Below, in pieces: positions 53,992 to 62,241 of a DNA stretch of 64,000 nt. The translations under genes were made by a program, and so were the position numbers. This DNA comes from Martelella alba (GTDB lineage Bacteria > Pseudomonadota > Alphaproteobacteria > Rhizobiales > Rhizobiaceae). The stretch is from positions 1 to 64,000 of the forward strand of contig NZ_VHLG01000009.1 of the NCBI RefSeq assembly GCF_006516955.1, written 5' to 3'. Below the pieces are notes generated by a model. It saw only the letters and a program-made list of their open reading frames with translations. It searched no databases and had not been told where the DNA came from. Position 1 is the stretch's first letter. Each line of letters opens with the position of its first letter.

Positions 53992-54903
53992 TCAGCCATT
54001 CGCCAGCGGCGAACCGCGCGGGACAAACACATTCAGCGCGCGCGGCTGCTGGCGGATGGTCACATTGGCAATGCCGCCGAAAGGATCGCCATCAAGCGCC
54101 TGATCCGGCAGATCACTCTCGAAGTGAAGTGTCACCTCTTTCGGATAGAGCTTTATAATCGCATCACTTTCATCGACTCGGCCAGAGACGAAATCAAAAG
54201 CGAGGCGCCCAACGATATCGGCTTCCAGCGCCTTGATGAGATATAGCCCCAGCTGCCCGCCCTGTGGCTGGTCGGTATAGGGCAAGGTGTTGCGGTCAAT
54301 CCGGTTATTGGTGACGCCGACATGGGAGAACAGCCCCTCGCCGCTGCCGGAATCGGTTTCATAGCGGAGACGGAATTGCGGCATATCGCCGAGCACATCC
54401 AGCCACGCCCGCAGACTGACCGAAAGCTTGCCCAGCCGTGACTGATAATCCATTGTCTCGCGTGAATGGATCATCTGTGCATGCAGCCCGGCGGAGAACT
54501 GGTGGATGAAAGGACGGCCATCGGCGAGCGGAATATCAACAGATGCGGCAACACCATCGGCCAGTTCGCCAAGGGCTGTATCAAGGTCGGTCGCAAAACC
54601 GAGTGCACGGGCGAAGAGGTTCATCGTGCCTGCCGGCAGCACGCCGAGGACTTTTTGCGTGCCGGAAAGCCGGGCCGCAGCCAGCGAAATCGTGCCGTCA
54701 CCACCGCCGACCACAAGCCCGTCGAATTCAGCATTTTTTGCGGCATCATCCATGGCATGAATGACATCGCAGCCCGAAACCGGATCGCAGGTAAATTCAT
54801 GCCCGGCCGCAGCAAAAGCGGCCTGCGCCTTGTCGCAAAAAGCCTTCAGATTGGTTGTCTTGAAGGTTCCGCCATCGCGATTGAAGATACCGATAAGCCG
54901 CAT
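53992..54903 (-). CDS. Diacylglycerol/lipid kinase family protein
   Basis: A 303-residue DAGK_cat-domain protein with the nucleotide motif GLVVGGGDGTISLAAARL near residue 80 and GVLPAGTMNLFARALG after it, as in YegS-type kinases. The lipid acceptor is not determinable. Convergent with amn, with 6 bp between the stops. Confidence 0.9.
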   Translation of the reverse strand: MRLIGIFNRDGGTFKTTNLKAFCDKAQAAFAAAGHEFTCDPVSGCDVIHAMDDAAKNAEFDGLVVGGGDGTISLAAARLSGTQKVLGVLPAGTMNLFARALGFATDLDTALGELADGVAASVDIPLADGRPFIHQFSAGLHAQMIHSRETMDYQSRLGKLSVSLRAWLDVLGDMPQFRLRYETDSGSGEGLFSHVGVTNNRIDRNTLPYTDQPQGGQLGLYLIKALEADIVGRLAFDFVSGRVDESDAIIKLYPKEVTLHFESDLPDQALDGDPFGGIANVTIRQQPRALNVFVPRGSPLANG

Positions 54904-54998
54904 TGCTCAATTGCCTTTCCTGAAAGTCCCGCACTCAAGGACATCGCAGAACGATAACGCAGCAGCGACGGAAACGGCCCCCTATTGATGGCAAAAAA

Positions 54999-55019
54999 GG
55001 CACAGAACGGATCGGCGCC
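54999..55019 (-). terminator. Distal copy of the ETF-QO terminator
   Basis: A degenerate 5-bp stem GGCGC with GTGCC, followed on the minus strand by TTTTTT (54993-54998). It lies on the far side of the repeat element from the ETF-QO gene. Confidence 0.7.
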
Positions 55020-55026
55020 TCCTGAT

Positions 55027-55226
55027 TGCTGATAAAGCCATTCAGATTGCATGCTTGAGGTGGAGTAGCGCCTCCCAACGTCGTCATCCCCGTGCTTGGT
55101 CCACGGGGATCCAGTTTCATCAGGCATTCAATAGAAAAGTTCTTGTCGCCGCGCAGACGCGCGTCGGCTGGATGCCTGTGGACCAAGCACAGGCATGACG
55201 TCAAAAAAAGGCGAGGTTTGTCAGCT
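55027..55226 (-). repeat. 199-bp palindromic repeat element, copy B
   Basis: It is an inverted-repeat-bounded copy of the element at 30292-30490, on the opposite strand: ends TGCTGATAAA (55027-55036) and TTTGTCAGC (55217-55225). The two internal hairpin modules lie at about 55080-55115 and 55166-55202. It has no coding capacity. It is in the same orientation relative to the ETF-QO gene as copy A is to aapP, and both lie just downstream of the gene. Confidence 0.88.
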
Positions 55227-55232
55227 GTCTGA

Positions 55233-55253
55233 GGCGCCGAGCGGATCGGCGCC
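55233..55253 (-). terminator. Proximal copy of the ETF-QO hairpin
   Basis: A perfect 8-bp stem GGCGCCGA with TCGGCGCC (55233-55240 with 55246-55253), loop 5 nt, about 10 bp past the stop codon. The T-run is missing here and is found only at the distal copy. Confidence 0.75.
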
Positions 55254-55262
55254 TTCTGATTG

Positions 55263-56921
55263 CTACATGTTCGGGTAAACCGGCCCCTCACCGCCCTGGG
55301 GCGGCACCCAGTTGATGTTCTGGTTCGGATCCTTGATGTCACAAGTCTTGCAGTGAACGCAGTTCTGGGCGTTGATGACGAAGCTCATCGTGCCGTCCTT
55401 TTCCACCCATTCGTAAACGCCCGCCGGACAATAGCGTGTCGCAGGACCCGCATAGATCTCGTATTCGGATGATTTCTGCAGCGCCGGATCCTTCAGCTGC
55501 AGGTGGATCGGCTGGTCTTCCTCGTGATTTGTATTGGAGAGAAAAACGGAGGACAGCCGGTCAAAGGTCAGCACGCCATCAGGTTTGGGGTAGTCGATCG
55601 GCTTGTGCTTTGAAGCCGGTTCCAGCGAGGCTGCATCGGTTTTGCCATGGCCGAGGGTACCGAACAGCGAGAAGCCGAACAGCGTGTTGGTCCACATATC
55701 AAGCCCGCCAAGCCCGATGCCGATGAAAGTGCCGAACTTCGACCAGAGCGGCTTGACGTTGCGTACCAGCTTCAGATCCTTGCCGATCGGACTGTCGCGC
55801 CAGTCACTCTCAATCTCGGCGATCTCGTCATTGGCGCGTCCCGCAGCAAGCGCTTCGGCCACCCGTTCCGCCGCCAGCATGCCTGAAACCACGGCATTAT
55901 GGCTGCCCTTGATGCGCGGCAGGTTGACGAAACCGGCAGAGCAGCCGATCAGTGCACCGCCGGGAAATGACAGTTTCGGCACGGACTGATAGCCGCCTTC
56001 GGAAATGGCACGCGCGCCATAGGAAATGCGCTTGGCGCCCTCAAAGGTCGCTGCGATCGCCGGATGGGTCTTGAAGCGCTGGAATTCTTCAAACGGAAAG
56101 AGGTAGGGGTTCTTGTAGTTCAGGTGAACAACAAAGCCGACGGCGACCTGATTGCCTTCCAGATGGTAGAGGAAGGAGCCGCCGCCCGTCTTGCCATCCA
56201 GCGGCCAGCCGAAGGAATGCTGCACCAGGCCGGGCTTGTGCTTTTCGGGATCGACTTCCCACAATTCCTTGATGCCAATGCCGAATTTCTGCGGTTCGCG
56301 GTCCTTGTCCAGCTCAAAGCGGGCAATCAGTTGCTTGGCCAGCGACCCACGTACGCCCTCGCCGATCAGCACATATTTGCCCAGAAGGGCCATGCCACGG
56401 GTGTAGTTGGGGCCGTGCGAGCCGTCACGCTCAATCCCCATGTCGCCCGTTGCAACGCCGATGACCTCGCCACCATCGCCATAGAGCACTTCAGCAGCGG
56501 CAAAGCCCGGATAGATATCCACACCCAGCGCCTCGGCCTTTTCGGCCAGCCAGCGACAGACATTGCCGAGCGAGACGATATAGCTGCCGTGATTGTTCAT
56601 CAAAGGCGGCATCAGGATATTGGGCAGCGTGATGGAACCCGCTGGTCCCAGCAGCATGAAACGATCCTTGGTGACAGGCGTTTTGAAGGGGTGCCCCTCC
56701 TCATCGCGCCAGCCCGGCAGAAGCCGGTCAATGCCGACCGGATCGACAACCGCACCGGACAGGATATGCGCTCCGACTTCCGCACCCTTTTCCAGCACCA
56801 CCACCGAAAGGCTCTCATCAAGCTGCTTCAAGCGAATGGCAGCGGCAAGGCCGGCAGGTCCCGCACCGACAATCACCACGTCGAATTCCATGCTCTCGCG
56901 CTCAGGCAATTCCTCTGCCAT
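55263..56921 (-). CDS. Electron-transfer flavoprotein-ubiquinone oxidoreductase
   Basis: A 552-residue inner-membrane flavoprotein that passes electrons from ETF to ubiquinone in fatty- and amino-acid oxidation. FAD motif DVVIVGAGPAGLAAAIRL is at residues 9-26. A quinone/membrane region follows, and the C-terminal ferredoxin-like 4Fe-4S cluster is in CPAGVYEW and NCVHCKTCDIKDP. The C-terminal end GGEGPVYPNM is canonical. Next to its stop codon is a repeat element and a duplicated terminator. Confidence 0.95.
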   Translation of the reverse strand: MAEELPERESMEFDVVIVGAGPAGLAAAIRLKQLDESLSVVVLEKGAEVGAHILSGAVVDPVGIDRLLPGWRDEEGHPFKTPVTKDRFMLLGPAGSITLPNILMPPLMNNHGSYIVSLGNVCRWLAEKAEALGVDIYPGFAAAEVLYGDGGEVIGVATGDMGIERDGSHGPNYTRGMALLGKYVLIGEGVRGSLAKQLIARFELDKDREPQKFGIGIKELWEVDPEKHKPGLVQHSFGWPLDGKTGGGSFLYHLEGNQVAVGFVVHLNYKNPYLFPFEEFQRFKTHPAIAATFEGAKRISYGARAISEGGYQSVPKLSFPGGALIGCSAGFVNLPRIKGSHNAVVSGMLAAERVAEALAAGRANDEIAEIESDWRDSPIGKDLKLVRNVKPLWSKFGTFIGIGLGGLDMWTNTLFGFSLFGTLGHGKTDAASLEPASKHKPIDYPKPDGVLTFDRLSSVFLSNTNHEEDQPIHLQLKDPALQKSSEYEIYAGPATRYCPAGVYEWVEKDGTMSFVINAQNCVHCKTCDIKDPNQNINWVPPQGGEGPVYPNM

Positions 56922-57116
56922 ATCATCCCCTTGAACTGACCTAATGGTTAAGTTTTTCCACTATACAGCAAAATCACTTTTGCAGATATTGGTATCGCTG
57001 AAAGCTCCTTAGCTCAACTTTTCACAGACAAGTTTGATCAGGCACACATGGTTGCGCCCAATTCTGATTGATGTGCGCCCTCCGGGGCGGTTAATGTAGC
57101 GACCAAACGACCGACA

Positions 57117-57133
57117 GCCAGCCGATGGCTGGC
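57117..57133. promoter_or_regulatory. Palindrome upstream of the SDR gene
   Basis: A perfect 7-bp palindrome GCCAGCC-GAT-GGCTGGC lies 26 bp before the SDR start codon, just before AAGGAGA. It may be an operator or a leader hairpin. Confidence 0.35.
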
Positions 57134-57158
57134 CCCTAGAACAATAAGGAGACATCCC

Positions 57159-57947
57159 ATGGACCTCGGAATCGCCGACAAGAAAGCGATCGTGCTCGCC
57201 TCTTCGCGCGGTCTTGGCGCCGGCATTGCCGAGGCGCTTGCCAAGGAAGGGGCTCATGTTCTGCTGTGCGGGCGCACGGGCGACAGGCTGGCCGCCAATT
57301 GCCGGAGCATCAATGAGACCACCAAGGGCAAGGCCGACTATGTCGTTGCTGATCTTTATGATGGCGGCTTCGTTGAAACCCTTCTGGCGGCGGCAAAAGA
57401 AAAACTCGGCCAGATCGATATTCTCGTCAACAATACCGGCGGACCGACGCCAGGCGGCGTTGCCGATATGACCCCGGAAAAGCTGACGAGCTTCTTCCAG
57501 GCCATGGTTCTGCGCCTTATCACACTCACCAATGCCGTCGTCCCGGAGATGAGGCAGCGCGGCTGGGGCAGGATCCTGACGGTTGCCTCTTCAGGCGTGA
57601 TCGAGCCTATACCCAACCTTGCTTTGTCAAACACGCTGCGCTCGGCGCTGGTCGGCTGGAACAAAACGCTCTCGAGCGAAATCGCCGCCAGCGGTGTGAC
57701 AGCCAATATCATCCTGCCAGGCCGGATTCACACCGACCGCATCGACGAACTCGACCACGCCAATGCCGAGAAAGCCGGTAGCAGCATTGAAGACGTTCGC
57801 AAGGCTTCGCTCGCCTCCATTCCTGCGGCAAGGCTCGGACGTGTGGACGAATTTTCTTCCGTCGCAGCCTTTCTTTGCTCCAAGCCGGCAAGCTATGTTA
57901 CCGGAAGCCTTGTGCGCGTCGATGGTGGCGCCGCGCGCGGAATTTAA
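57159..57947 (+). CDS. SDR-family oxidoreductase lacking the catalytic tyrosine
   Basis: A 262-residue Rossmann protein with nucleotide motif SSRGLGAGIAEAL, NNTGGPTPGG in place of the usual NNAG, and the SDR opening of its C-terminus. The catalytic YxxxK motif is changed: PNLALSNTLRSALVGW carries Ser instead of Tyr and Arg instead of Lys. This fits a known SDR subgroup (3-oxoacyl-ACP reductase-like) that lacks the Tyr. AAGGAGA precedes the ATG at 6 nt. Confidence 0.85.
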   Translation: MDLGIADKKAIVLASSRGLGAGIAEALAKEGAHVLLCGRTGDRLAANCRSINETTKGKADYVVADLYDGGFVETLLAAAKEKLGQIDILVNNTGGPTPGGVADMTPEKLTSFFQAMVLRLITLTNAVVPEMRQRGWGRILTVASSGVIEPIPNLALSNTLRSALVGWNKTLSSEIAASGVTANIILPGRIHTDRIDELDHANAEKAGSSIEDVRKASLASIPAARLGRVDEFSSVAAFLCSKPASYVTGSLVRVDGGAARGI

Positions 57948-58000
57948 GCAATGCCAATTCGAGCCATGCAGCGACTGCATGAGGACCTGCCGACCGATCG

Positions 58001-58873
58001 ATGATGACAGCGGAGCAACTCGCAGCTGAAGAACTCGCAGCCCTGATGCATTTCTATGCTGATTCGGGGGTCGATATTCTGTGCGAGGACCTGCCCGTCG
58101 ATCTGACCGCGCTGAAGCCGGAGCAGCCAGCCCCCGCTGCCCCGCGCCATCGGCAAGTGCCGCCGGCGCGGCAGCCTGAGGCCACAGAAGCCCAGCGCCC
58201 GCCTGCCCCGCAACGCGCAGCACCGCAGGGTTCAGCGGCGAGCGCCATACCGAGTGATCCGGCAACGATTCCCGACGACCGGGCAATTGCCGATGCGCGT
58301 TTCGCTGCTGAGAGCGCACGCTCGCTTGGGGAGCTCAAACAGGCGCTTTCCAGCTTTGCCAGCTGCAATCTGCGCCACAACGCCCGCTCCACCATCTGCC
58401 TTGATGCCGCCGCGCCATCCGGCATCATGATGATCTGCGGTTTTCCGAACGGCGATGATGACCGCGCCGGCGCGGCGCTGTCCGGGCGCGCTGGTCAGCT
58501 TTTCGATGCCATGCTAGCCGCCATCGGCCTGTCGCGCGAAAACATCGCGCTGACGACGGCGATTCCGTGGCGCACGCCAGGTGACCGAAGCCCGACCATG
58601 TCCGAGGCGGAAATCTGCCGTCCCTTCATCGAACGGCAGATCGCCCTGGCGGAGCCAAAACACCTTTTGCTGCTTGGCAACTTTGCCAGCAGATTGCTGA
58701 TCGACCGCGACAAGACCGTGTTTGACCTGCGCGGTGAGCTGCGTGACATCACAATCGGGAGCATGAAATTTCGCGCGCTTGCCACACTCGCCCCTTCCGA
58801 ATTGCTGGCAGCCCCAACGAACAAGAAGCTGGCTTGGCGGGACCTTCAGCGCTTCCAGAGCGAAATCGCTTGA
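58001..58873 (+). CDS. Family-4 uracil-DNA glycosylase homologue, degenerate motifs
   Basis: A 290-residue homologue with the rhizobial family-4 UDG layout: a helical opening (LAALMHFYADSGVDIL), a Pro/Ala-rich linker, FASCNLRHNARSTI, GRAGQLFDAML and the diagnostic TTAIPWRTPGDRSPT-x-SEAEICRPFIERQIALA. However motif A, normally GEAPG, is GFPNG here, and motif B, normally HPSYLL, is APSELL, so the catalytic His is missing. It may be inactive or repurposed. It follows the SDR gene by 53 bp on the same strand. Confidence 0.85.
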   Translation: MMTAEQLAAEELAALMHFYADSGVDILCEDLPVDLTALKPEQPAPAAPRHRQVPPARQPEATEAQRPPAPQRAAPQGSAASAIPSDPATIPDDRAIADARFAAESARSLGELKQALSSFASCNLRHNARSTICLDAAAPSGIMMICGFPNGDDDRAGAALSGRAGQLFDAMLAAIGLSRENIALTTAIPWRTPGDRSPTMSEAEICRPFIERQIALAEPKHLLLLGNFASRLLIDRDKTVFDLRGELRDITIGSMKFRALATLAPSELLAAPTNKKLAWRDLQRFQSEIA

Positions 58874-59429
58874 AAGTAAGGCAATTTCGCCTTGCAAATG
58901 CGCTTTTTTTGATCAAAACGACTGTTTCACGACATGGTCATGCAAATGGCGCATGGCTGCGTTTCGCCAGGTCACATTGCTGATGCAGGCGAAGAGGTTC
59001 ATATAGGAAATGTGTCTTGGGAGGATGTGATGAACAGGAACCAAGGCAATGGGACCTTTAGAAGATATGGATGTATCTCGCATGCAGAATAACAGGCTTG
59101 CTCTTGAACTCGGCCGCTCGACCAATGGCTATCATGGCCAGCGCGGTATCGACCGGGCAATCGCAAAAGGTTTCTGCCGCGCAGACCGCCACCACGATGC
59201 CGGCATTTCGCGGCCGAGCCAGCGCGCCATCGGCGCCTGACAAGTTTTCGCTGCCCGTTCAATTCGGGCTGCGTCATGCAAAGTTTACATAGCTGCCATA
59301 CTTTGCAGATGTTGTTGTTTGACGGCAGTCGCAGTATTTAGCTGTCATACGGATGCAATAGGGCTGCACGAAATACGGCACGGAAATCGACCATCTTCCC
59401 TGGTTGGGTGATTTGTCAGAGCCGCAGGA

Positions 59430-59548
59430 TCGACAGAGACTGCATCTTGTGTGTCGATGCCCTGATCGGGCGAGAAGACCAACAGCACTTCTTGGCCCGC
59501 GTAATGACTCCAAATTAAGAGCGGATGCTTTCGGCATTCGCTCTTTTT
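59430..59548 (+). ncRNA. Candidate sRNA with three hairpins
   Basis: GCATC/GATGC (59442-59460 region), a composite stem GGGC-AGAAG with CTTCT-GCCC (about 59468-59500), and a terminator hairpin form an unbroken series without an ORF. The start is an estimate; no promoter is convincing. I do not recognise a family. Confidence 0.35.
59518..59548 (+). terminator. Strong orphan terminator
   Basis: An 11-bp stem (59518-59528 with 59534-59544, one G-T pair), loop TTTCG, then TTTTGTTTTT. The nearest plus-strand gene ends 645 bp upstream. Confidence 0.9.
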
Positions 59549-59585
59549 GTTTTTGCGCGTGCAAGCACCCGCCTCGGCGAACCGG

Positions 59586-60956
59586 TCAAGCGTCAAGTGT
59601 CACGGTGATCGTCGTACCTTTTTCAATCGCGGTGTCGATTGCAAGCCGTCCGCCAAGCAGGTCCACGGCCACGCGCGCCCGTGCAATCGCGGTATGGGAA
59701 AAGCCGGTCGAAAGGTCCGGCTGCTCGCCAACCAGAGCCAGCTCGTCCTCGCTCAGTCCGCGACCGATATCCTTGAAACGCGCGACAAAACCATAATCGC
59801 CGACCGGATCCATCGTGATTTCAGCGTCACAATAGAGCGGGCTTACAGCGATAAGCCTCTCAATCAGCAAATCGAACAGCGGCCGCAATGCCAGTTCGTC
59901 AACGACCATATCGCCAATGCCGTCATCAATACGCGCGACGAGATGAACGCATTCGCCGGCAGCAGCAAGCCGGTGCGCCTCGAATGAACTCCGCAAAGCC
60001 TTGGCAGGCTTGACCTTGGGCAATTCGCTAACCTTGCGCTTCTGCTCGCGCACGGATTCGAATTCAGCATAGAGATCACGCTGTTCAGCAGGCCCGCGGC
60101 GCGATAGTTGCGGCGGCGGAGCGGTTGTACGCTGGGCAACCTCGGCCTTGGCCCAGGCTTCCTTTAACGCGGCAGCACGGTTGGCAGCGGCTTCCTGGGC
60201 GACCTTGCGCGGCACCGGTTCGCTTACCCCCAGAGCCGCAGAAGACCATGCGGGCTGTCGCGGCGGCTCTGCCTGCCGGGATGCCGGAGTTTCCGAAGTG
60301 CTGGCCGCAAAAAGAGCATCGTCGCGGCCGATATCCGGCATCGGCGCTCGCGCCACTGGCGCCTCAACCGCCCGGTCCAGTGACGGCAACGGTGATTTTG
60401 CGGCTATGTTAGCGCTATCTTTGTCCGGAACAATTGAGCTGTTGATGCCTGTCGCATCAGATACCGGTGCGGGTTTCGCACTGACCTGCTGCACAGCGTC
60501 ATTCTGCCTGGCATCGCGATTATAAACCCACACAGATGAAGGCTTTTCCGGTTCGCTCTCGGTGACAGCCGACAGGCCCTGAGGCATAGGCGCCGCCTGA
60601 ACGATAACGCATAGCCCCTCGCGATGCTTCATCCGCGCCAGAGAAACCTTGACGGCCCGGATCGGTGGGCGCGCCGTGCGAACCTCAAATTCCTCGAGTT
60701 GGTAGCCGGATGCCGGCCGCCCCGCCCGCTCCAGACACTGCTGAATCTGATCGCGATATTCCATGGCGAAAAGATCGGCAATCATCATGCCCCGCAAACG
60801 CTCCTCAGTCTGACCAAACAAAAGGATCGCGGCTTCGTTGGCGATCTCGATGCGCCCGTCAAGTGCAGTGATGACCACCGTTTCAGGGGCAGCATCGATT
60901 GTATCGCGCATACCGCCGGGGGTTCCGTCTGTGCTGGTCATGTCTGATCTCATCAT
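59586..60956 (-). CDS. PAS-domain pseudo-histidine-kinase
   Basis: A 456-residue protein: an N-terminal PAS domain (APETVVITALDGRIEIANEAA), a disordered Pro/Ala-rich middle of about 200 residues, and a C-terminal HATPase-like domain with DIGRGLSEDEL (G1) and GGRLAIDTAIEKGTTITVTL. The H-box is absent: nothing resembles SHELRTP before the ATPase part. The N-box is degenerate (FDLLIERLIAVSP). It is therefore likely a regulatory pseudokinase, a DivL-like concept, though that link is inference. GAGG precedes the ATG at 7 nt. Confidence 0.8.
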   Translation of the reverse strand: MMRSDMTSTDGTPGGMRDTIDAAPETVVITALDGRIEIANEAAILLFGQTEERLRGMMIADLFAMEYRDQIQQCLERAGRPASGYQLEEFEVRTARPPIRAVKVSLARMKHREGLCVIVQAAPMPQGLSAVTESEPEKPSSVWVYNRDARQNDAVQQVSAKPAPVSDATGINSSIVPDKDSANIAAKSPLPSLDRAVEAPVARAPMPDIGRDDALFAASTSETPASRQAEPPRQPAWSSAALGVSEPVPRKVAQEAAANRAAALKEAWAKAEVAQRTTAPPPQLSRRGPAEQRDLYAEFESVREQKRKVSELPKVKPAKALRSSFEAHRLAAAGECVHLVARIDDGIGDMVVDELALRPLFDLLIERLIAVSPLYCDAEITMDPVGDYGFVARFKDIGRGLSEDELALVGEQPDLSTGFSHTAIARARVAVDLLGGRLAIDTAIEKGTTITVTLDA

Positions 60957-61088
60957 CTGTCAACCTCTGGCCGGATGCCGTTGCTGTCTCCGCTCAGCCG
61001 ATACTGGCGAAAGCTTTCCGACCCGCTTTTGCTACCCGCTTAAAACAATGATGCGGCAAACCGGTTCAGAATGTCTTTCGCGACATAA

Positions 61089-61104
61089 TTAACATTCTTC
61101 TAAC
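61089..61104 (-). promoter_or_regulatory. Candidate CtrA-type box upstream of the PAS pseudokinase
   Basis: TTAA-N7-CTAAC at 61089-61104 differs by one base from the CtrA consensus TTAA-N7-TTAAC. It lies in the 200-bp upstream region of the pseudokinase. Binding is inference from the motif alone. Confidence 0.35.
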
Positions 61105-61156
61105 CCAGCATAGAAAAATGTGAAAGACGGCAATTTCAGGGTCACCTGAACAAGCG

Positions 61157-61999
61157 TCACCCCAATGCCTGCTCGAAGGCCATGTCGACATAGTGGAATT
61201 TGACGGCCTGCCAGCCGCAATAATCCTTCACATAGGCCGCATCGACCCACATATCGCTATCGAACGACTTTCCCAGCCAGCCAATACATCCCGCCTCAAC
61301 GACCTTCTTGACCGTGCGCTGGAGATGGGTTCGCGAAATAATCATTTTCGTTGCCATATCTCGTGTATCGAGCGCCGGAATATGATAGCGGCCATCAACG
61401 CACTGTTTGTCCCCCAGAAGGATCATGATCTGGTCCATCACCAGACCGCCCGAAGTTGAGCGCAGGAGAAGCCCCACATTTTCAGGTGGCTCACGCCAGC
61501 GTGCATCCTCAATGCAATATTCGGCGAGAAGCGGCTGAGCCACAGGCAAAAGCTCGGGCCGCGCCAGGAAGCGCGGCGCCCGGGCTCCCCCGTCCAACAC
61601 GTCCAGAACCTGTAGATTTGCAGCAAACCAGGCGGTCATGGCCGCAAGAACAGCATCGGAAGGCGCCCAGTAACGCGGTCGCTGGCCTGGCCGGGTCTCA
61701 TCCGGCCTGATGAACTGGTAGGCTGCCAGCTCATCCAAAAGATCACGCACCGTATTCGGACTGGCAATCTTGAAAGCGCCGACCCTGGCGATCAGCGCGC
61801 CGGCCGTCAGATTGTTTCCCGGCTGCCAATAGAGGCTAAGCGCCGCCATCGAAATCAGCCAGCGCCGATGGAAGGCAAAATTCGCAGCCAGACGCTGGTT
61901 TTCGTCATAGACATTTTTCAGCCGATTCCCATAGGCTGCGATGGCCGGCAAAAACAATGGATGACCGGCTATGGAAGAAATCGGAATAGGCATGTTCAA
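61157..61999 (-). CDS. Hypothetical protein with winged-helix-like segments
   Basis: A 280-residue soluble protein. The segment ALIARVGAFKIASPNTVRDLLDELAAYQFIRPDE resembles a winged HTH, and a second one (TKMIISRTHLQRTVKKVVEAGCIGWLG) lies near the C-terminus. This suggests a DNA-binding regulator with two HTH units, but I do not recognise a family. ATG at 61999 or 61993 (M3). It is divergent from the MFS gene. Confidence 0.7.
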   Translation of the reverse strand: MNMPIPISSIAGHPLFLPAIAAYGNRLKNVYDENQRLAANFAFHRRWLISMAALSLYWQPGNNLTAGALIARVGAFKIASPNTVRDLLDELAAYQFIRPDETRPGQRPRYWAPSDAVLAAMTAWFAANLQVLDVLDGGARAPRFLARPELLPVAQPLLAEYCIEDARWREPPENVGLLLRSTSGGLVMDQIMILLGDKQCVDGRYHIPALDTRDMATKMIISRTHLQRTVKKVVEAGCIGWLGKSFDSDMWVDAAYVKDYCGWQAVKFHYVDMAFEQALG

Positions 62000-62241
62000 T
62001 TTGCACGCGTAAGGTCATAAATCTAAACAAATACAACTGCATAGAGATTATGACGATAAAGAATGTCAGACATGTAACGCTTATTCCATAGAAACGATAA
62101 AAGGCAAATCCCCCATTGCTGCGGTCGCAACGCTTGAAGAGCGCTGCCGAACTGTTTATAGCGCCCGAAAACCAAGCAGTCCGACGCGATAGCGCCCTGG
62201 ATCGATGGATGCGCCGCGGGACGGCGCCAATGAGGCTTCCC

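Larger units (their letters stand above)
58874..59585. other. Gene-poor interval with a plus-strand terminator
   Basis: Over 700 bp with no supported CDS on either strand. Short ORFs near 59049-59292 lack SD and family resemblance. The right part shows three successive hairpins ending in a strong terminator, see the candidate sRNA. Confidence 0.5.

Noticed and set aside
59049-59292. Short ORFs in the 700-bp gap after the UDG homologue
   Set aside because: Three overlapping frames on both strands are open, none with SD or recognisable domains; none stands out.
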